Below are positions 34,899 to 44,193 of a stretch of DNA of 64,000 nucleotides, piece by piece. The position numbers and the translations under genes are program-made. This DNA is from Mesorhizobium waimense (GTDB taxonomy: Bacteria > Pseudomonadota > Alphaproteobacteria > Rhizobiales > Rhizobiaceae). A model generated the notes under the pieces. It saw only the letters and a list, made by a program, of their open reading frames with translations, did no database searches and was not told where the DNA came from. Numbering within the stretch: the stretch's first letter is position 1; each line of letters opens with the position of its first letter. The stretch spans positions 186,001 to 250,000 of the forward strand of contig NZ_QZWZ01000001.1 in the NCBI RefSeq assembly GCF_003601975.1, written 5' to 3'.

Positions 34899-35735
34899 TT
34901 AGCCGCCGTTCATCATCCGGGCGGTTCCGGTCACCCTGATCGAACTGCCGGGTGTGGATGGGATGTCGGCATGCAGGCGCGAGCGCATGCCCATATCCTC
35001 GCCCTGGACGATGTCGATGCCGCCACCATGCGGCCAGCCAATGTCGCGCAGATAGCCGGCGAAGGCGGCGGTCGAGGCCCCCGTTGCCGGATCCTCATAG
35101 ACGCCGCCGGAGGCGAACGGGTTGCGGCTGTGGAAGAGGCGCGGCGTCTCGGCGTAGGCGAGCAGGATCGTCACCAGCCCTTCGCGGCGCATCAGCGCCT
35201 GTCCGGTTTTCAGGTCGTAGGCCATCGCTGCGAGCGCTTTGCGCGACTTCAGCGCAAGCACGAGGTGGTCGGCGCCGCCATGGATCAGCGCCGGTGGAAT
35301 GGCCGGATCGAGATCCTCAGCCGAGTAGCCGAACAGCGCCAGCGTCTGTGCAAGAAGCTCCGGCGGAGCGGCCTTGCTGCGCGTCGGTGGCGACTGCAGC
35401 GCGGCGGCAATGTTCGTGCCTTCGCGAAACCCTTCGACGGAGATGCTGGCCTGGTTGAGGGTCAGTGCAAAAGTCCCGTCCCCGAATTGCCGGACGAGGC
35501 CCGCACCGAGCGCAATCGTGGCATGGCCGCAAAAGGGAACTTCGGTTTCAGGCGAAAAGTAGCGGACCCGCCAGCCGTCCCCCTCGGGTGCGGCAAAGGC
35601 GGTTTCCGAAAATCCGACCTCGGCTGCGACGCGCTGCATTGTGGCGGCATCCGGCAAGGCATCGTCTATCATCACGCCCGCAGGATTGCCGCCGGCGTCG
35701 CCGTCCGAAAAGGCCGCGATTCTCAGTATGTCCAT
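34899..35735 (-). CDS. PhzF-family isomerase-like protein
   Basis: 278 residues. The signature of the PhzF/DapF-like fold is visible: GNPAGVMI near residue 16, FSETAFA with the catalytic glutamate near 44, FCGHATIA near 69, and EDPATGAST near the C-terminus. PhzF enzymes isomerise allylic or similar acids; most bacterial relatives have unknown substrates and no phenazine genes are here. It is convergent with the monooxygenase gene and divergent from dps. Confidence 0.87.
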   Translation of the reverse strand: MDILRIAAFSDGDAGGNPAGVMIDDALPDAATMQRVAAEVGFSETAFAAPEGDGWRVRYFSPETEVPFCGHATIALGAGLVRQFGDGTFALTLNQASISVEGFREGTNIAAALQSPPTRSKAAPPELLAQTLALFGYSAEDLDPAIPPALIHGGADHLVLALKSRKALAAMAYDLKTGQALMRREGLVTILLAYAETPRLFHSRNPFASGGVYEDPATGASTAAFAGYLRDIGWPHGGGIDIVQGEDMGMRSRLHADIPSTPGSSIRVTGTARMMNGG

Positions 35736-35981
35736 GTGAAGTCCGCCCTGTTGAAAGGCGCGCAGGAAACACTGTCCTTGGCCATTTGTGAAACGAAGAA
35801 AGCGAGGAGCAGCTGTGAGCGGGGGTCATACCCCGAGTTCCGATCCTGGCGGCTCCGCGGAACGAAAGCCACGCAATGCCGTTTTTGGCTCTGCCGGCCG
35901 CGCGATGGCAAGCCCAGCCTGCGGCCGCCATTCGAGATCATTTCGCCCAGCCTTCCCCAACTTTCCCCACAGGAGCCAGTC
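35736..35981. other. Divergent upstream region of phzF-like gene and dps
   Basis: 246 bases without a gene. They should hold promoters for both genes. I see no clear OxyR, Fur or sigma-specific box and no repeat. A reading frame continues through it from the antisense of the phzF-like gene into dps, but this is only the absence of stops in GC-rich DNA. Confidence 0.4.
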
Positions 35982-36470
35982 ATGGACGCCATCGTCACAA
36001 AAAACGATCTGAAATCCGATGCCAAAAAGGAGTCGATCGATCTGCTCAATGCCCGCCTCGCCGACGCCATCGACCTGGCGCTGATCACCAAGCAGGCGCA
36101 CTGGAACGTCAAGGGGCCGCAATTCATCGCCATCCATGAAATGCTGGACACGTTCCGCGAGGAGATCGATGGCCATGTCGACATCATCGCCGAGCGTGCC
36201 GCGCAGCTTGGCGGCACCGCGCATGGCACCTCGCAGGAAGTGGCAAAAGCGACCAAGCTGAAGCCCTATCCGACCGACATCCACAAGACCAATGATCATC
36301 TGGCCGCGCTGATCGACCGCTATGCGGCGGCGGCCAAGCTGACCCGCGCGGCAATCGACGAGGCAGCCGATGCTGGCGACGCCGACACCGCCGACATCTT
36401 CACCGCCTATTCGCGCTCGCTCGACAAATTGCTGTGGTTCCTGGAAGCCCATACACAGGAAAAGGAATAG
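35982..36470 (+). CDS. dps: Dps DNA-binding ferritin-like protein
   Basis: 162 residues, the normal length. The ferroxidase-site signature of Dps is complete: KQAHWNVKGPQFIAIHEMLD followed by FREEIDGHVDIIAERAAQLG. It forms a dodecamer that oxidises and stores iron and protects DNA under oxidative stress or starvation. The ATG at 35982 has ACAGGAG upstream. The N-terminus is lysine-rich (KNDLKSDAKK), fitting DNA contact. The stop is 22 bases from the convergent xdhC stop, with a hairpin between. Confidence 0.93.
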   Translation: MDAIVTKNDLKSDAKKESIDLLNARLADAIDLALITKQAHWNVKGPQFIAIHEMLDTFREEIDGHVDIIAERAAQLGGTAHGTSQEVAKATKLKPYPTDIHKTNDHLAALIDRYAAAAKLTRAAIDEAADAGDADTADIFTAYSRSLDKLLWFLEAHTQEKE

Positions 36471-36480
36471 GCCGCCTGGA

Positions 36481-36502
36481 GGCCGGCTGGCATCAGCCGG
36501 CC
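36481..36502. terminator. Hairpin at the dps/xdhC convergence
   Basis: A perfect 9-bp stem, GGCCGGCTG/CAGCCGGCC, with a GCAT loop overlaps the xdhC stop and follows dps. No T tract follows on either strand, so its role as a terminator is uncertain. Confidence 0.4.
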
Positions 36503-37395
36503 ATGGCTTTCTCCGGAGAGCTTGAACTCGACGCCAAGGCGGCATGGGAGACCAATGCCGTCATGATCTCGGCGGCGGCGAGCGCTGCAATCACCGGCGG
36601 GCGCTTGTCCCTGACGGCGTCGCCGCCGATCGGCGAGACGAGGCGGGCGAATTCCGCCTCACTGCCGTCCGCCGATTTCAGGAACCAGTTTTTGAAGGTC
36701 GCCTTCTTGGTCTTCGAACCGATCATGCCGACATAGGCGGCATCGTCGCGCTTCAGTGCCTCGGTGACGATCAGGAAATCCAGTGCATGGTCGTGCGTGA
36801 GGATGGCGAAGGCGGCTCCCGCCGGCGCTTCGCGCACCACGGCCTCGGGCATCGGCGTCAGCCTCGTCTCGACCGTTTCCGGCATGCCTTCCAGCGCCTC
36901 GGCCCGCGTCTCGACGACGACGGCATGGATGGGCAAAAGCGCCAGCGCCGAGGCTAGCGCCTGGCCGACATGACCGCCGCCAAAGAGATAGACATGCGGC
37001 AGATCCGCCTCCTCGGCCTCGGCATTGCGGATGAGTTCCGCCTCGAGCGCAGCGTCGAGCAGTCGTATCGATACTTTGACCCTGCCGCCGCAACACTGGC
37101 CGATTTCTGGCCCCAGCGGAACATCGAGCGTGGCGCAGACCTCGTCGACCTCGATGCGGGCTTCCTTGGCTGGCGCCCGCGGCGACGAGCGTGTCCCCAG
37201 CATCTGCCGCGCCTTGTCGATTGCCATGTATTCGAGCTGGCCGCCGCCGATGGTGCCGAAAATCGATGCCTGCGAGACGAGCATGAAGGCGCCCTTCTCG
37301 CGTGGCGTCGAGCCTTTTGTGCCTGCCACTTCTACCAGGGCAACCCGGCTAGCGTCGGCTAAAAAGGCTTTCAGGCTTTGCACTTTCGAGTTCAT
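36493..37395 (-). CDS. xdhC: Xanthine dehydrogenase accessory protein XdhC
   Basis: 300 residues with the XdhC pattern: VEVAGTKGSTPREKGAFMLV near the N-terminus, IGGGQLEY near residue 50, QCCGGRVKV near 99, and a C-terminal Rossmann domain with FGGGHVGQAL and VGMIGSKTKK. XdhC binds molybdenum cofactor, promotes its sulphuration, and inserts it into XdhB. It is the last gene of the uraH-xdhA-xdhB-xdhC operon, 61 bases after xdhB. Confidence 0.92.
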   Translation of the reverse strand: MNSKVQSLKAFLADASRVALVEVAGTKGSTPREKGAFMLVSQASIFGTIGGGQLEYMAIDKARQMLGTRSSPRAPAKEARIEVDEVCATLDVPLGPEIGQCCGGRVKVSIRLLDAALEAELIRNAEAEEADLPHVYLFGGGHVGQALASALALLPIHAVVVETRAEALEGMPETVETRLTPMPEAVVREAPAGAAFAILTHDHALDFLIVTEALKRDDAAYVGMIGSKTKKATFKNWFLKSADGSEAEFARLVSPIGGDAVRDKRPPVIAALAAAEIMTALVSHAALASSSSSPEKAMAG

Positions 37396-37456
37396 TTTCG
37401 CGTTCCCAATTGGGAAATATAGGCGGTTTCGGCCGGATTTGCACGGCTTGGCCGTT

Positions 37457-39799
37457 TCACACTCTCGTCTTGGCCTTCAGCCGCTCGATCGCCATCAGCA
37501 CCTGCTCGGGCGTTGCCGGAGCGTCGAGGCGCGGACAGACCTTGTGATCGGCAACGCTCGCCACCGCATCCGACAGCGCGTGGAGCACCGACATGCCGAG
37601 CGGGAAGGGCGGCTCGCCGACCGCCTTGGATCTGTGCACCGTCGGCTCGCTGGCCTCCGGCCAGTCGGCCAGCGTGACGTTGAAGATCTTCGGCCGGTCG
37701 GAAGCCAAGGGGATCTTGTAGGTCGACGGCGCATGCGTGCGCAGCCGGCCCTTGCCGTCCCACCAAAGTTCCTCGGTCGTCAGCCAGCCCATGCCCTGGA
37801 TGAAGCCACCCTCGATCTGGCCGAGGTCGATGGCACGGTTCAGCGAGCGGCCGGTCTCGTGCAATATGTCGGTGCGCTCGACCACATATTCGCCGGTCAG
37901 CGTGTCGATCGAGACTTCCGAGCACGACGCGCCATAGGCGAAGTAATAGAAGGGGCGGCCTTGGCCCTTGTCGCGGTTCCAGTGGATTTTCGGCGTCTTG
38001 TAGAAGCCCGCCGCCGAAAGCTGGATGCGGGCCATATAGGCCTGCTTGATCAGGTCGGCGAAGGCGATCTCCTGGTTGCCGATCCGCACCCGGTTGGGCA
38101 GGAACACCACCTGGTCGCGCGGCACCTGGTATTTTTCGGCGGCGAAATCGGTCAGCCGGTCCTTGATCTGCCTGGCGCCGTTCTGCGCCGCCTTGCCGTT
38201 TAGGTCGGAGCCGGACGACGCTGCCGTGGCCGAGGTGTTCGGCACCTTGCCGGTGGTCGTTGCGGTGATCTTGACCTGGTCGAGGTCGATCTGGAATTCT
38301 TCCGCCACCACCTGTGCCACCTTGAGGTAGAGGCCTTGCCCCATCTCGGTGCCGCCATGGTTCAGATGCACCGAACCATCGGTGTAGACATGCACCAGCG
38401 CGCCGGCTTGGTTGTAATGCGTGGCGGTGAACGAGATGCCGAACTTCACCGGCGTCAGCGCCAGGCCGCGCTTGATGAAGCGGCTGTTGACGTTGAACGC
38501 CTCGATGACGCGACGGCGCCTTGCGTAGTCCGAACTCGCCTCCAGCTCGGCGACGATGCGATGGATGATGTTGTCCTCGACCGTCTGGTGATAGGGCGTG
38601 ATGTTGCGATCCGAGGTGCCATAAAAGTTCTGCTTGCGGATCTCGAGCGGATCCTTGCCGACCGCAAAGGCAACCTCGTCGATGACGCGCTCCGCACCCA
38701 CCATGCCTTGCGGGCCGCCGAAGCCCCGGAAGGCGGTGTTCGAGACGGTGTTGGTGTAGAGCGGCGCCGACTGCGCATGCACCGCTGGCCAGAAATAGGT
38801 GTTGTCGCAGTGGAACAGCGCACGGTCGGTGACCGGGCCGGACAGGTCCGACGAAAAGCCGCAGCGCGCCGCGAACATGAAGTCGACGCCTAAAATGTTG
38901 CCCTCGTCATCGAAGCCGACTTGGTAGTCGACGAGGAAATCGTGGCGCTTGCCGGTGGCGATCATGTCGTCGTCGCGGTCGGGCCGGATTTTCACGGCAC
39001 GATGGTGGCGCTTGGCGGCGATCGCGGCCAATGCGGCAAACTGGTTGCCTTGCGTCTCCTTGCCACCAAAACCGCCGCCCATGCGGCGGATTTCCACCGT
39101 GATGGCGTTGCTCGGCACGCCAAGCGCGTGGCTGACCATATGCTGGACTTCGCTCGGATGCTGGGTCGACGAATAGATGGTGACGTCCTCATCCTCACCG
39201 GGAATAGCCATGGCGATATGGCCTTCGAGATAGAAATGCTCCTGCCCGCCGACGCGCATCTGCCCTTTGAGCCGGCGCGGCGCCGCCTTGATCGCAGCGG
39301 CTGCATCGCCGCGCTTCAGCGTCAGCGGCGGCGTGACCAGTCTGTCCTTCCGTGGATCGAGGTCGCCAATGTCGGTGACAAAAGACAGTTCCTTGTATTC
39401 GACCTTGGCCAGCCTGGTGGCGCGGCGCGCCTGCTCGCGCGTCTCGGCGATGACGCAGAAGATCGGCTGGCCGTAGAACTGCACCTTGCCGTCGGCCAGC
39501 ACCGGCTCGTCATGGCGGCCGGTCGGCGAAATGTCGTTTTCGCCGGGCACGTCCTTCGCCGTCAGCACGTCGACGACACCGGGAGCGCTGCGCACCGCCG
39601 ACAGGTCCATTTTGGTGATCGTGGCATGGGTGGCCGTGCAAAGCCCGAGGCAGCCATGCAGCGTGCCAGCCGGTTCCGGCATATCATCGATGTAGACCGC
39701 CGTGCCGCTGACATGCTTGTGCGCGGAATCATGGCGCTGGTCGGTGGCAACGCCACCGGAGATCTTTTGGGCCTTGAGGTTGGGGGTGTGCTTGGTCAT
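37457..39799 (-). CDS. xdhB: Xanthine dehydrogenase molybdopterin-binding subunit
   Basis: 780 residues. Domain order is that of XdhB: an N-terminal a/b hammerhead (TLHGCLGLCTATHATI region), QEHFYLEGHIAM, RRMGGGFGGKE near residue 235, and FRGFGGPQG near 345. The active-site glutamate candidate is in the C-terminal EGGFIQGMGW. It oxidises hypoxanthine and xanthine to urate with XdhA. I start it at the ATG at 39799, which shares a base with the xdhA stop (TGATG), indicating coupling. Confidence 0.93.
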   Translation of the reverse strand: MTKHTPNLKAQKISGGVATDQRHDSAHKHVSGTAVYIDDMPEPAGTLHGCLGLCTATHATITKMDLSAVRSAPGVVDVLTAKDVPGENDISPTGRHDEPVLADGKVQFYGQPIFCVIAETREQARRATRLAKVEYKELSFVTDIGDLDPRKDRLVTPPLTLKRGDAAAAIKAAPRRLKGQMRVGGQEHFYLEGHIAMAIPGEDEDVTIYSSTQHPSEVQHMVSHALGVPSNAITVEIRRMGGGFGGKETQGNQFAALAAIAAKRHHRAVKIRPDRDDDMIATGKRHDFLVDYQVGFDDEGNILGVDFMFAARCGFSSDLSGPVTDRALFHCDNTYFWPAVHAQSAPLYTNTVSNTAFRGFGGPQGMVGAERVIDEVAFAVGKDPLEIRKQNFYGTSDRNITPYHQTVEDNIIHRIVAELEASSDYARRRRVIEAFNVNSRFIKRGLALTPVKFGISFTATHYNQAGALVHVYTDGSVHLNHGGTEMGQGLYLKVAQVVAEEFQIDLDQVKITATTTGKVPNTSATAASSGSDLNGKAAQNGARQIKDRLTDFAAEKYQVPRDQVVFLPNRVRIGNQEIAFADLIKQAYMARIQLSAAGFYKTPKIHWNRDKGQGRPFYYFAYGASCSEVSIDTLTGEYVVERTDILHETGRSLNRAIDLGQIEGGFIQGMGWLTTEELWWDGKGRLRTHAPSTYKIPLASDRPKIFNVTLADWPEASEPTVHRSKAVGEPPFPLGMSVLHALSDAVASVADHKVCPRLDAPATPEQVLMAIERLKAKTRV

Positions 39800-41280
39800 C
39801 ACGCCGCCTCGTACCGGGAAACCTGGAACGGCGCCTTGGTGCCGGTGGTTTCGACAAAGAAACGCAGCAGCAGGTTCTTCGCCGCCAGCGCGCGATATTC
39901 AGCACTTGCCCGCATGTCGGTCAGCGGCGTGAAGTCTTTTGCGTACTCGGCCATCGCCGCTTCCACTGTCGCTTCCGTCCAGGGTTTGCCGAGCAACGCC
40001 TTCTCGACTCCAAAAGCCCGCTGCGGCGTCGCCGCCATGCCGCCATAAGCGATACAGATATCGGCCACGGTGCCGTCCTTGGCCAATGTCAGGTGGAATG
40101 CACCCAGCGCAGCCGTGATGTCTTCGTCGCGGCGCTTGGTGATCTTGTAGACGGCAAACTTTGTTGCCTTGGCCGGCACCGGCACATGCACAGCTTCGAC
40201 GAACTCGCCGGGCTGCCGGTCCTGCTTGCCATAGGCGATGAAGAAATTTTCCAGCGGGATCGTGCGCCGCTTCTTGCTGCGGCGCAGCGTCAGCTGCGCA
40301 CCCAGCGCGATCAGCGGCGGCGGCGTGTCGCCGATCGGCGAGCCGTTGGCGATGTTGCCGCCGATCGTGCCCATATTGCGCACCTGCTCGCCGCCGATGC
40401 GGTCGAACAGCGGCCCGAGCGCCGGGATGCGCTTCGCCAATATCGAGAACGCCTCGCTGTAGGTGACGCCGGCGCCGATCGAGATCACGCCCTTGTCCTC
40501 GGAAATGGTGCTGAGACCGTCGAGATTGCCGATGAAGACCACCGGCGAGATGTCGCGCATGTGCTTGGTCACCCACAAGCCGACATCGGTCGAGCCGGCA
40601 ACGACGGTGGCGCCGGGCTCCTTGTCGAGCACGCTGGCCAGGTCATCGGCATTGGCCGGCACGACCAGCCGCTGCTTGCCCGAGCCGATCTCGACGCGCG
40701 AACCGTCCTTCATCGCCTTAAGCTTCGCCGTGATCGCCTTGCGCTCCGCCGCCAGCGGGTCCTTCGCCGCCTTGCCGTAGCTGGAGATGGCGCGGGCTGC
40801 GCGCACGATCGCCTCGTAGCCGGTGCAGCGGCAGAGATTGCCCTGCAGCGCCTTTTCGATCGCCGCGTCCGACGGCTCGGGCGAGCGCATCCACAGCGCA
40901 TAGAGAGACATGACGAAGCCCGGCGTGCAGAAACCGCATTGCGAACCGTGGAAATCGACCATCGCCTGCTGCACAGGGTGCAGCTTTTCGCCGTCGCCGC
41001 GCAGATGCTCGACCGTGACGACATGGGTTCCGTCGAGAGAGCCGAGGAAGCGGATACAGGCATTGACGCATTCATAGACCAGTCTGCCGGCGGAAAGCCT
41101 GCCGACCAGCACGGTACAGGCGCCGCAATCGCCTTCGGCGCAACCTTCCTTGGTACCGCGCAGCGTGCGGTTGAGCCGCAGCCAGTCGAGCAAGGTCTCG
41201 TCGGGCGCGACCGCCGTGAGCGCGACATCCTCGCCGTTGAGGATGAAGCGGATCTCGTTGCGTATCTTGATCTTGGCCAT
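39799..41280 (-). CDS. xdhA: Xanthine dehydrogenase small subunit (2Fe-2S and FAD domains)
   Basis: 493 residues. The plant-type 2Fe-2S ligands are CAEGDCGACTVL near residue 48 and the second cluster CGFCTPGF plus CRCTGYEA near 115-155. The FAD-binding domain follows (GSTDVGLWVTK, then GGNIANGSPIGD). It transfers electrons from the molybdenum site in XdhB to NAD. It starts three bases before the end of the intergenic spacer from uraH and is co-transcribed with it. Confidence 0.93.
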   Translation of the reverse strand: MAKIKIRNEIRFILNGEDVALTAVAPDETLLDWLRLNRTLRGTKEGCAEGDCGACTVLVGRLSAGRLVYECVNACIRFLGSLDGTHVVTVEHLRGDGEKLHPVQQAMVDFHGSQCGFCTPGFVMSLYALWMRSPEPSDAAIEKALQGNLCRCTGYEAIVRAARAISSYGKAAKDPLAAERKAITAKLKAMKDGSRVEIGSGKQRLVVPANADDLASVLDKEPGATVVAGSTDVGLWVTKHMRDISPVVFIGNLDGLSTISEDKGVISIGAGVTYSEAFSILAKRIPALGPLFDRIGGEQVRNMGTIGGNIANGSPIGDTPPPLIALGAQLTLRRSKKRRTIPLENFFIAYGKQDRQPGEFVEAVHVPVPAKATKFAVYKITKRRDEDITAALGAFHLTLAKDGTVADICIAYGGMAATPQRAFGVEKALLGKPWTEATVEAAMAEYAKDFTPLTDMRASAEYRALAAKNLLLRFFVETTGTKAPFQVSRYEAA

Positions 41281-41283
41281 GTC

Positions 41284-41655
41284 TCAGCTCCCCCGATAGG
41301 TCGAATAGCCGTAGGGCGAAATCAGCAGCGGCACATGATAGTGCACCAACTCGGCCATGCCGAAGCGGATTGGCACGCTGTCTAAAAAGGCCGGTTCGGG
41401 CAGCGCGCCTTGCCGGCGCAGATAGTCGCCGGCGGCAAAGACCAGCTCGTACTCACCGGTGCGGAAGTCCGCGCCGGCAAGCAGCGGCGCATCACAGCGG
41501 CCGTCATCGTTGGTGACCACCGTTTTCAGATGCGTGCGGGCCTGGCGTTCGATGCGGTAAAGCTCGATCGACAGGCCATTGGCCGGCCTGCCGGTCGCGG
41601 TGTCGAGGACATGGGTCGTCAGACGCCCGCCATCGGCTTTCGACGTTTCTGCCAC
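41284..41655 (-). CDS. uraH: 5-hydroxyisourate hydrolase
   Basis: 123 residues of the transthyretin-related family. The N-terminal [14 protein letters not shown] and the C-terminal YRGS tetrapeptide are the family hallmarks, with catalytic histidines and an arginine present. It hydrolyses 5-hydroxyisourate, the product of PuuD, to OHCU, the substrate of the UraD domain encoded divergently. I choose a GTG start at 41655 with GGGAGA nine bases upstream, which gives the usual length; ATG codons at 41709 and 41763 would add non-family residues. It heads the xdhABC operon. Confidence 0.88.
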   Translation of the reverse strand: MAETSKADGGRLTTHVLDTATGRPANGLSIELYRIERQARTHLKTVVTNDDGRCDAPLLAGADFRTGEYELVFAAGDYLRRQGALPEPAFLDSVPIRFGMAELVHYHVPLLISPYGYSTYRGS

Positions 41656-41830
41656 TGGCCGTCTCCCATTCCGGTACAGTCGAACGTTTCTGGTGAATTG
41701 TGCGCCCATTAAAGGCGATGCATAAGTCCCGGTCGAGCGGAGCGCGACAAAAAGCTCTTTCAAAAATTTTCGGGGGAATGCGCAAGCACTCCTTTCGATA
41801 TCTTCATCTCAATATCCGGCAGGAGTGACA

Positions 41831-43255
41831 ATGCGTTACGAACGGGACATGCGCGGCTACGGGGCCAATCCGCCGGATCCGAAATGGCCGCGTGGCGCGC
41901 ATGTGGCGGTGCAGTTCGTCGTCAACTACGAAGAAGGCGGCGAGAACTGCGTGCTGCACGGCGACAAGGCCTCGGAAGCCTTCCTGTCCGAGATCGTCGG
42001 TGCGGCCCCCTGGGTCGGCCAGCGCCACTGGAACATGGAATCGATCTACGAATATGGCGCCCGCGCCGGTTTCTGGCGGCTCCACCGCCTGTTCACCGAG
42101 GCGCAGGTGCCGGTCACCTGCTATGGTGTCGCCACGGCGCTGGCGCGTTCGCCCGACCAGGTGGCGGCGATGCAGGAGGCGGGGTGGGAGATCGCCTCGC
42201 ACGGGCTGAAATGGATCGACTACCGCGACCATGCGCCGGAAGACGAGCGCCGCGACCTCGAAGCGGCGATCAAGCTGCACTACGAAGTGACCGGCGCCCG
42301 TCCGACCGGCTGGTACACCGGCCGCACCTCGGTCAACACCGTGCGGCTGGTGGCGGAGGAGGCTGGCTTTGACTACGTCTCCGATACCTATGACGACGAG
42401 TTGCCCTACTGGTTCGAGCACGACGGTGCTGAGAAGCCGCAGCTCATCATTCCCTATACGCTCGACGCCAACGACATGCGCTTCGCCACGCCGCAAGGCT
42501 TCAACTCCGGCGACCAGTTCTTTGCCTATCTGAAGGACAGTTTCGACACGCTCTATGCCGAGGGCAGGCAAGGGCGGCCGCGCATGATGAACATCGGCCT
42601 GCACTGCCGTCTGGTCGGCCGTCCCGGCCGGGTCGCGGCGCTGAAGCGCTTCGTCGACTACGTCAAGTCGCACGACAAGGTCTGGCTGGCGCGGCGCATC
42701 GACATCGCCAGGCACTGGCACGAAAACCATCCGTTCCGGCAGCCCTCGCTGCGCCCATCGAAAATGGAATTCGAGGCCTTCGTCCATGCCTTCGGCGGCG
42801 TCTTCGAACATTCGCCATGGATCGCCGAACGCGCCTACGAGCTGGAGCTCGGCGCGGCGCATGACAGCGCCGGCGGCCTGCACAACGCACTCTGCCGCGT
42901 CTTTCGCGCCGCCAGCGAGGCCGAGCGTCTCTCCGTGCTCAACGCCCATCCGGACCTTGCCGGCAAATTGGCAAAGGCCAAGCGGCTGACGGCTGAGTCG
43001 ACGAAGGAGCAGGCCTCGGCCGGGCTCGACGCGCTGACCGACAAGGAGCGCGAGCTGTTCTCCAAGCTCAACGCCGCTTATGTCACCACTTTCGGCTTCC
43101 CTTTCATCATCGCGGTGAAGGGCAAGACCAAGGAAGAAATCCTGGCGGAGTTCGAGGCGCGCATCGGCAACAGCCGCGGCGCCGAATTCGACACCGCCTG
43201 CAAACAGGTCGAGCGCATTGCGCTGCTTCGGCTGAGAGACATGCTGCCACTCTAA
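41831..43255 (+). CDS. puuE: Bifunctional allantoinase PuuE / OHCU decarboxylase UraD
   Basis: 474 residues. Residues 1-300 are a polysaccharide-deacetylase-type allantoinase of the PuuE kind (MRYERDMRGYG, WNMESIYEYGARAG, ASHGLKWIDY). Residues ~315-474 are UraD, with the catalytic histidine in NAHPDLAGK near 370 and FGFPFIIAVKG near 425. The protein would convert OHCU to S-allantoin and then allantoin to allantoate, two consecutive steps in one chain. AGGAGTGACA precedes the ATG at 41831; the earlier GTG is less likely. It leads the plus-strand ureide operon and is divergent from uraH-xdhABC. Confidence 0.92.
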   Translation: MRYERDMRGYGANPPDPKWPRGAHVAVQFVVNYEEGGENCVLHGDKASEAFLSEIVGAAPWVGQRHWNMESIYEYGARAGFWRLHRLFTEAQVPVTCYGVATALARSPDQVAAMQEAGWEIASHGLKWIDYRDHAPEDERRDLEAAIKLHYEVTGARPTGWYTGRTSVNTVRLVAEEAGFDYVSDTYDDELPYWFEHDGAEKPQLIIPYTLDANDMRFATPQGFNSGDQFFAYLKDSFDTLYAEGRQGRPRMMNIGLHCRLVGRPGRVAALKRFVDYVKSHDKVWLARRIDIARHWHENHPFRQPSLRPSKMEFEAFVHAFGGVFEHSPWIAERAYELELGAAHDSAGGLHNALCRVFRAASEAERLSVLNAHPDLAGKLAKAKRLTAESTKEQASAGLDALTDKERELFSKLNAAYVTTFGFPFIIAVKGKTKEEILAEFEARIGNSRGAEFDTACKQVERIALLRLRDMLPL

Positions 43256-43265
43256 ATGTTTGGTT

Positions 43266-43313
43266 TTACACAATTCCAGACGGAAAACCGTCACACAGTT
43301 TCCTGGAATTGCT
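43266..43313. repeat. Short palindromic intergenic repeat, copy 2
   Basis: The reverse complement begins AGCAATTCCAGGAAA and contains CGGTTTTCCGTC, matching the element at 27071-27115 with a few changes. The ends, CAATTCCAG and CTGGAATTG, are inverted, so it can fold. It lies between puuE-uraD and allE inside a probable operon. Confidence 0.8.
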
Positions 43314-43329
43314 CTGAGGATCAGGACAC

Positions 43330-44193
43330 ATGGATATGATAAAGACACCCGAGCGAACCTACTACGCGCCGCATGGCGGCCATCCCGGGCAGAGCGAGCT
43401 GTTGACCGGCCGCGCCGTCTTCACCGAGGCCTATGCCGTCATCCCCAGGGGCGTGATGCAGGACATCGTCACCAGCGCGCTGCCGTTCTGGGACAAAACC
43501 AGAGTCTGGATCATCGCGCGGCCGCTGTCGGGCTTTGCCGAGACGTTTTCGCAATACATCGTCGAGGTTGAGCCGGGTGGCGGCAGCGACCGGCCGGAGC
43601 CGGATGCCGGCGCCGAGGGCGTGCTGTTCGTGGTCGAGGGCGAGCTCAGCGTGTCGCTTGCGGGCAAGACGCATATGCTGAAGCCGGGCGGCTTTGCCTT
43701 CCTGCCGCCGGCCAGCGGCTGGACTGTTCGCAACGAAAGCGGCGCCGCGGTCCGCTTCCACTGGGTGCGCAAGGCCTATGAAGCGGTTGACGGCCTCAAC
43801 GTGCCGGAGGCCTTCTTCACCAGCGATCGAGATGTTGCGCCGAGCCCGATGCCCGGCACCGAGGGCCGCTGGGCAACGACGCGCTTCGTCGACCCCGCCG
43901 ACATGCGCCACGACATGCATGTCACCATCGTCACGCTGGAGCCGGGCGCGGTCATCCCCTTCGCCGAGACCCATGTCATGGAGCACGGCCTCTACGTGCT
44001 CGAAGGCAAGGCGGTCTACCGCCTTAATCAGGACTGGGTCGAGGTCGAGGCCGGCGACTTTATGTGGCTGCGCGCCTTCTGTCCGCAAGCCTGCTATGCC
44101 GGCGGTCCCGGCAAGTTCCGCTATTTGCTCTACAAGGACGTCAACCGCCACGCCAGGCTCGGCGGAGCGGGCCTCGGGGATCGCGCGCGGTGA
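43330..44193 (+). CDS. allE: (S)-ureidoglycine aminohydrolase, bicupin
   Basis: 287 residues with two cupin domains. The C-terminal one closely follows the AllE/UGHY pattern, with metal ligands in FAETHVMEHGLYVLEG (His, His/Glu) and a late LYKDVNRHARL. It releases ammonia from S-ureidoglycine, giving S-ureidoglycolate. This implies allantoate amidohydrolase activity upstream, but no allC is seen in the window. The start is ATG at 43330 or 43336. Its TGA overlaps the GTG start of allA. Confidence 0.85.
   Translation: MDMIKTPERTYYAPHGGHPGQSELLTGRAVFTEAYAVIPRGVMQDIVTSALPFWDKTRVWIIARPLSGFAETFSQYIVEVEPGGGSDRPEPDAGAEGVLFVVEGELSVSLAGKTHMLKPGGFAFLPPASGWTVRNESGAAVRFHWVRKAYEAVDGLNVPEAFFTSDRDVAPSPMPGTEGRWATTRFVDPADMRHDMHVTIVTLEPGAVIPFAETHVMEHGLYVLEGKAVYRLNQDWVEVEAGDFMWLRAFCPQACYAGGPGKFRYLLYKDVNRHARLGGAGLGDRAR

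Noticed and set aside
34971..35981. 337-residue N-terminal extension of Dps
   Set aside because: It is antisense to the phzF-like gene, and Dps has its normal start and ribosome site at 35982.
41804..43348. 514-residue minus-strand frame opposite puuE-uraD
   Set aside because: Antisense to a protein with two complete known domains.
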